Source: Comamonadaceae bacterium
GTDB taxonomy: Bacteria; Pseudomonadota; Gammaproteobacteria; Burkholderiales; Burkholderiaceae_C
Direction: 5' to 3'
Assembly: GCA_947372865.1 (NCBI GenBank)
Contig: CANBVJ010000004.1
Coordinates: 42,460-106,459 of the forward strand
Length of the DNA stretch: 64,000 bases
Part shown: positions 60,069 to 64,000 of the stretch, one piece after another
Position numbering within the stretch: position 1 is the first letter of the stretch
Layout: every line of letters starts with the position of its first letter
Program-made: the position numbers and the translations under genes
Notes under the pieces: generated by a model
The model's input: only the letters and a program-made list of their open reading frames with translations
What the model was told of the DNA's origin: nothing
Database searches by the model: none

Positions 60069-60935
60069 ATGCAAAATTTTCGCTCATTTGCTCATTACTG
60101 CTTTGTTTGTTTATACCTCGGCATGATCGCCGGCCTAACGGCGGGCTGCTCACCCAAAGAGATGGCACAGACCGAGGCCAACACGCGCCATGGCGGTTTG
60201 TATGCGCCTGAGAAAAAAAACATTGCCAGACAACTCGTCTCAGCGGCTGAAAACTCATCACTCGACTGGCAGCAACAGTATGCTTTCATCAAGTACAACG
60301 TTGAAGGCAATGATCATGAAAACCGGGGCTATACCGCTGGCATCATCGGCTTCACCTCGCGTACGCACGACATGCTCGCTTTGGTTGAAAAGTACCAGAA
60401 AATCGCCCCTGACAACGTCTTGACTCGTTTCATTCCTGCTTTGAAAAAGGTGGACGGCACATCATCAATCGAAGGGCTGGGACCATCCTTTGAGGCCGCA
60501 TGGGTGCAGGCCGCGCAAGACCCGAAATTTCAGGAAGCCCAGGAATACGAATGCGACCGCGTTTACTTCAATCCAGCGGTCAGTCAGGCCATGAAAGATG
60601 GACTACGAGAGTTGGGGCAATTTGCGTACTTCGACGCCATCGTCATGCATGGCCCTGGTGATGACGCCAACAGTTACGACAACATCCGCGCTGCAGCCCT
60701 CAAGCACGCCAAATCACCGTCACAAGGCGGCGACGAGGCCACTTACCTCCACGCCTTTTTGAATGCGCGAATAGCCGCGATGCAAAGAGAGCTCGGCCAC
60801 CAGAACACCTCACGGGTGGATACCGTGCAACGTAAATTTCTAAATCATGGAAATTTCTCACTCAAGCTGCCACTGGTCTTCAAAGTTAACAATACGCCTT
60901 TTGAAATTGGTACCACTCAGTCTGCGAGGCTTTGA
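60069..60935 (+). CDS. csn: GH46-family chitosanase, predicted lipoprotein
   Basis: The 288-residue protein begins with a lipoprotein signal (hydrophobic core, lipobox LTAGC with Cys27). The mature domain matches GH46 chitosanase, for example AENSSLDW with the catalytic acid E61, RGYTAGIIGF, PALKKVDG, ERDRVYF-like CDRVYFNPAVSQAMKDGLREL and GQFAYFDAIVMHGPGDD. It would hydrolyse chitosan at the cell surface. In the Streptomyces N174 enzyme the base is Asp40 before GRGYT; here E84 stands at the aligned position (ENRGYT) after a three-residue insertion. It may still be active, but this needs a test. Confidence 0.88.
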   Translation: MQNFRSFAHYCFVCLYLGMIAGLTAGCSPKEMAQTEANTRHGGLYAPEKKNIARQLVSAAENSSLDWQQQYAFIKYNVEGNDHENRGYTAGIIGFTSRTHDMLALVEKYQKIAPDNVLTRFIPALKKVDGTSSIEGLGPSFEAAWVQAAQDPKFQEAQEYECDRVYFNPAVSQAMKDGLRELGQFAYFDAIVMHGPGDDANSYDNIRAAALKHAKSPSQGGDEATYLHAFLNARIAAMQRELGHQNTSRVDTVQRKFLNHGNFSLKLPLVFKVNNTPFEIGTTQSARL

Positions 60936-62699
60936 GTGGGTGCGACCAGCAGTCCAAAATCACTGAGCGGTCTGCGCCCTTTTTTACGGCCCTACCGGAC
61001 TCGTATTGCGCTGGCTTTGATCTTCTTGGTATTAGCGGCTGCCGCCACCTTGATGTTTCCGCTGGCGTTGGGCAGCCTGATTGATGGCGGCTTGATGCCA
61101 CAAGACAAAGGGTCACAGGTGATGGCCTTACGCGAGCACTTTGCAGGGTTGTTTGCGGTGGCTGCGGCTTTGGGTATGTTTTCGGCAGTACGGTTTTATC
61201 TGGTGAGCTGGTTGGGTGAGCGGGTGACGGCCGACCTGCGCAACGCAGTCTATCGCCATGTGTTGCAACAAAGCCCGGCATTTTTTGAAACCACACAAAC
61301 CGGCGAAGTTCTTTCGCGCTTGAGCGCTGACACAACACTGGTGCAAACAGTCGTGGGCTCGTCGCTCTCCATGGGGCTGCGCAATGCGGTGATGGGCATC
61401 GGGGCCCTGGGCATGCTGGTGTGGCACAACCCGACGGTGATGTTGCAAGTGCTGGGCGTTCTGGTTCTGATCGTGATTCCTGCGGTGTGGTTTGGACGCC
61501 GCGTGCGCAAGCTCTCACGCGCCAGTCAGGACCGCCTAGCCGATTCCAGTGCCATGGCAGCGGAGGTGCTCAATGCCATTCCAGTAGTACAGAGCTACAC
61601 AGCCGAAGCGCGCGAAGCTGCACGTTTTGATACCTCAACCGATCGCGCCTTCCAAACCGCTGTGCGGCGCGCACGGGCACGCTCGGTGCTGGTCGCCTTC
61701 ATCATCATCGCCACCTCAGGCGCACTCTTGTGGGGCTTGTACCAGGGTACACAAGCGGTTGCGCGCGGCGACATCACGGCCGGACATTTGGGGCAAACCG
61801 TGCTCTACATCATCATTCTGGCTAGTGCGTTTGCGGTTCTGGGCGAGGTGTATGGCGACTTGCTGCGCGCAGCAGGTGCGACCGAGCGACTGATGGAGTT
61901 GCTGACCAGCCGTTCGCCCGTTGCCTCGCCCATGAATCCGCGAGCAGCGCCCATCTCGCAGGAAGGAAGCTCAATCCGTTTTGAAGCCATCACGTTTCAC
62001 TACCCTTCACGCCCTTTACTGGCTGCCCTGACTGATTTCACCTTGACGATCAGGAAAGGCGAGACAGTGGCACTTGTCGGTCCCAGCGGCGCGGGAAAGA
62101 GCACCGTATTCCATTTGCTACTGCGTTTTTATGACCCAACGACTGGCCGCATCTTGCTGGATGGTTTGCCCACACGCGAACTGGCGCTGCATGACTTGCG
62201 CGCCCGCATCGGCATCGTGCCGCAAGACGCGGTGATTTTTTCAAGCAGCGCGCTGGAGAACATTCGCTACGGCAATCCACAGGCCAGCGATAAAGAGGTT
62301 CATGCGGCGGCACTGGCCGCATTTGCGCATGAGTTCATCATCGCACTACCCGAGGGCTATGACACGTTTTTAGGTGAACGTGGCGTTCGGCTGAGCGGTG
62401 GCCAGCGCCAGCGCATTGCCATTGCGCGTGCCATTTTGAAAAATCCGCCGCTGCTCTTGCTGGACGAAGCCACCAGCGCACTGGACGCCGAAAGCGAGCG
62501 CATGGTTCAGGCCGCGCTCGACTCCGCCATGCGGGATAGAACCACACTGGTCATTGCGCACCGGTTGGCTACGGTACAAAAGGCGGATCGTATTGTGGTC
62601 ATTGACCACGGGCGCATTGTGGAAGAGGGAACCCATGAGTCTCTGCTCAAAACGAATGGTGTTTACGCTCGGCTGGCAACGCTGCAATTCACAACCTGA
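60936..62699 (+). CDS. ABC transporter, MsbA-like exporter (fused membrane and ATPase domains)
   Basis: The 587-residue half-transporter has six transmembrane helices (about 20-310) and an ATPase domain (about 345-585) with Walker A GPSGAGKST, signature LSGGQRQR, Walker B LLLLDEATS and the H-loop AHRLAT. It starts with GTG directly after the chitosanase stop, which implies co-transcription, though the tie could be accidental. Members export lipids, drugs or peptides; the substrate is unknown. Sequence composition is lower in GC than the rest of the window. Confidence 0.92.
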   Translation: MGATSSPKSLSGLRPFLRPYRTRIALALIFLVLAAAATLMFPLALGSLIDGGLMPQDKGSQVMALREHFAGLFAVAAALGMFSAVRFYLVSWLGERVTADLRNAVYRHVLQQSPAFFETTQTGEVLSRLSADTTLVQTVVGSSLSMGLRNAVMGIGALGMLVWHNPTVMLQVLGVLVLIVIPAVWFGRRVRKLSRASQDRLADSSAMAAEVLNAIPVVQSYTAEAREAARFDTSTDRAFQTAVRRARARSVLVAFIIIATSGALLWGLYQGTQAVARGDITAGHLGQTVLYIIILASAFAVLGEVYGDLLRAAGATERLMELLTSRSPVASPMNPRAAPISQEGSSIRFEAITFHYPSRPLLAALTDFTLTIRKGETVALVGPSGAGKSTVFHLLLRFYDPTTGRILLDGLPTRELALHDLRARIGIVPQDAVIFSSSALENIRYGNPQASDKEVHAAALAAFAHEFIIALPEGYDTFLGERGVRLSGGQRQRIAIARAILKNPPLLLLDEATSALDAESERMVQAALDSAMRDRTTLVIAHRLATVQKADRIVVIDHGRIVEEGTHESLLKTNGVYARLATLQFTT

Positions 62700-62813
62700 A
62701 TTTAAACACGGGAAACAACAGTTAAAACCCATCTTCTTTGACTCATTCGTTTTCTTGAACGCGCTAAGCTTTCCTCTCGTTACCCCTATGGCTTAACTAT
62801 GAGGATATGACCC

Positions 62814-63770
62814 ATGAAACCAGCACTCCATGAAGTTGACGAACGAACCAACTTAACAGCCAGCAACAAGTTTGAGTTACTGCTGTTCCGTCTAGGGGAA
62901 TCAGCCAGCGGGAAAAGTCATGAGCTGTTCGGAATCAATGTGTTTAAGGTTCGAGAGATATTGGTCATGCCACCCATTACCGAAATGGCCAACGCTTCTG
63001 TCAATGTATTGGGAGTGGCCAATATCCGAGGGCAAATCATTCCCGTCATTGATCTAGCTGCCGTGGTCGGCTGCAAACCCACCCACGGATTGTCGATTCT
63101 TCTGGTCACCGAATTTGCCCGTACCACACAGGCCTTTGCAGTGGAAGAGGTTAACGAAATTGTTCGCCTAGACTGGAAGCAGGTGCTTTCTGCCGAAGGT
63201 CAGGGTGGTGGTCTGGTGACCAGTATTGCGCGCCTGGACGGCGACAAAGCTGATACCCGTTTGGCTCAGGTACTTGACGTTGAGCAAATCCTGCGCGAAG
63301 TGATGCCACAGGATAAAACCATCGATGAATTCAAAACTAGCGGCCCTAAAATCACACTACCGCCTGGCACGGTGATCTTGGCAGCAGACGACTCAGCAAC
63401 GGCCCGCTCACTCATTGAGCGGGGGCTTACAGCCATGGGCTTGCCCTTCATCATGACCAAGACAGGGAAAGAAGCCTGGGATCGGCTGCAATCCATCTCG
63501 GATGCAGCCGTAAGTGAAGGCAAGTCCGTGCACGACAAAATAGCCCTAGTACTCACCGATCTAGAGATGCCAGAGATGGACGGTTTCACCCTGACGCGCC
63601 ATGTCAAGGGGGATGCTCGCTTTCGAAACATTCCGGTCGTCATCCACTCATCACTCACCGGCTCGGCCAACGAAGACCATGTGACCAGCGCGGGCGCAGA
63701 TGCCTACATCGCAAAATTCAAAGCAGACGAGTTGGCTCAGACCTTAAGGTCTGTCCTATCACTTCACTGA
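62814..63770 (+). CDS. cheV: Chemotaxis coupling protein CheV
   Basis: The 318-residue protein joins a CheW domain (about 15-170: LFGINVFKVREILVMP, IRGQIIPVIDL) to a receiver domain (about 185-318: VILAADDSATARSLIERGL, phospho-acceptor D249 in VLTDLEMPEMDGF, and a conserved Lys in AYIAKFKADE). CheV couples receptors to CheA and buffers the phosphorylation signal. No other chemotaxis gene is in the window. Confidence 0.93.
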   Translation: MKPALHEVDERTNLTASNKFELLLFRLGESASGKSHELFGINVFKVREILVMPPITEMANASVNVLGVANIRGQIIPVIDLAAVVGCKPTHGLSILLVTEFARTTQAFAVEEVNEIVRLDWKQVLSAEGQGGGLVTSIARLDGDKADTRLAQVLDVEQILREVMPQDKTIDEFKTSGPKITLPPGTVILAADDSATARSLIERGLTAMGLPFIMTKTGKEAWDRLQSISDAAVSEGKSVHDKIALVLTDLEMPEMDGFTLTRHVKGDARFRNIPVVIHSSLTGSANEDHVTSAGADAYIAKFKADELAQTLRSVLSLH

Positions 63771-63850
63771 ACTCAAAGGGGGGGCCTCTCTTATGGCCTT
63801 GATCCACATCTTGCATGCAAGGGATTTGGTCGAACTCTAACCTTAAGCCC

Positions 63851-64000
63851 TGGTAATCCCCCCGTTTTCCACTGAGCCTAAAAGTAGAACAGTTATGCAG
63901 CCATGGCCAGATGCTGCTTTGGGGTGAAACCGCCCAGGGCCATATTCGGGCGGTCGTGATTGTAGGACCACATCCATTGCGTGGCGAAGTCCTGAACCTC
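63851..64000 (-). mobile_element. Edge of an IS3-family insertion sequence (cut by window end)
   Basis: The element runs off the right edge. The transposase 3' end (63893-64000) reads on the minus strand. A terminus near 63851 starting TGGTAATCCCCCC would suit an IS3-family end that begins with TG; the inverted partner and target duplication are outside the window, so the boundary is approximate. Confidence 0.7.
63893..64000 (-). CDS. IS3-family transposase OrfB, C-terminal fragment
   Basis: Thirty-five residues are visible, ending in the DDE integrase-core tail with WMWSYNHDRPNMALGGFTPK and a short LAMAA end. This matches the C-terminus of IS3-family transposases (YNHDRPN motif). The catalytic acids lie outside the window. 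The gene reads leftward, towards cheV. Confidence 0.88.
   Translation of the reverse strand, partial: EVQDFATQWMWSYNHDRPNMALGGFTPKQHLAMAA

Overview
The window looks like a chromosomal segment of a freshwater or soil betaproteobacterium of the Burkholderiales, most likely Comamonadaceae (Rhodoferax/Curvibacter/Polaromonas-like). The support is the high GC with strong third-position bias, the purM/perM/hda/HAD/pcnB/folK gene order, a betaproteobacterial isc operon, PHA storage genes with a class I synthase and an intracellular depolymerase, and a cyanophycin cluster with its companion ABC transporter and DUF1854 protein. The genus is inference.

Layout. 1-1.5 kb: end of a sugar-acid catabolic operon (aldehyde dehydrogenase and an enolase-superfamily enzyme). 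1.6-7.5 kb: housekeeping block folK, pcnB, HAD phosphatase, hda and an AI-2E-type permease on the minus strand, divergent from purM. 7.5-9.5 kb: a chromosomal ccdAB-type toxin-antitoxin pair with a palindromic operator, a DUF962 membrane protein, a lipoprotein cytochrome c' and a small membrane-anchored protein. 9.5-18.2 kb: cyanophycin region (DUF1854 protein, zinc-ribbon ABC exporter, two tandem cyanophycin synthetases, the first with a degenerate Mur-ligase P-loop) followed by a YghU-type glutathione transferase. 18.2-26.1 kb: catabolic island (MR/MLE enzyme, GMC oxidoreductase, aldehyde dehydrogenase, choline-sulfatase-like enzyme, Bug solute-binding protein, GntR/UTRA regulator), consistent with use of choline-O-sulfate or a related compound. 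26.2-32.3 kb: an LRR-protein kinase, an Hsp70-like ATPase and a putative Fe(II)/2OG oxygenase in a row, then a secreted repeat protein and a membrane-anchored protein. 32.3-37.1 kb: carboxylesterase, phasin, PHA synthase and TauE-type permease. 37.2-39.6 kb: small enzymes, then a tRNA-Val gene whose 3' half and terminator are duplicated about 485 bp away, a likely scar of an integrated element. 39.6-47.9 kb: dnaQ, a complete isc operon and uvrB. 48.1-51.8 kb: aminotransferase, PHA depolymerase with a long Ala/Lys/Pro-rich tail, RnfB-like ferredoxin. 51.9-59.9 kb: propionyl-CoA to succinyl-CoA operon (VOC/epimerase candidate, pccA, pccB, meaB, methylmalonyl-CoA mutase) with a divergent GntR/FCD regulator. 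60-64 kb: lower-GC accessory stretch with a GH46 chitosanase lipoprotein, an ABC exporter, cheV and the edge of an IS3-family element that runs off the window.

How it fits together. Two carbon/nitrogen stores are encoded here, PHA and cyanophycin. The phasin and depolymerase genes share an identical 17-nt upstream motif, pointing to common control of PHA granule building and breakdown. The propionyl-CoA route would feed or drain PHA precursors. Least described are the cyanophycin exporter/DUF1854 module, the LRR-kinase/Hsp70/oxygenase trio and the tRNA-Val duplication. All coordinates and motif positions were read by eye from sequence; no database search was run.
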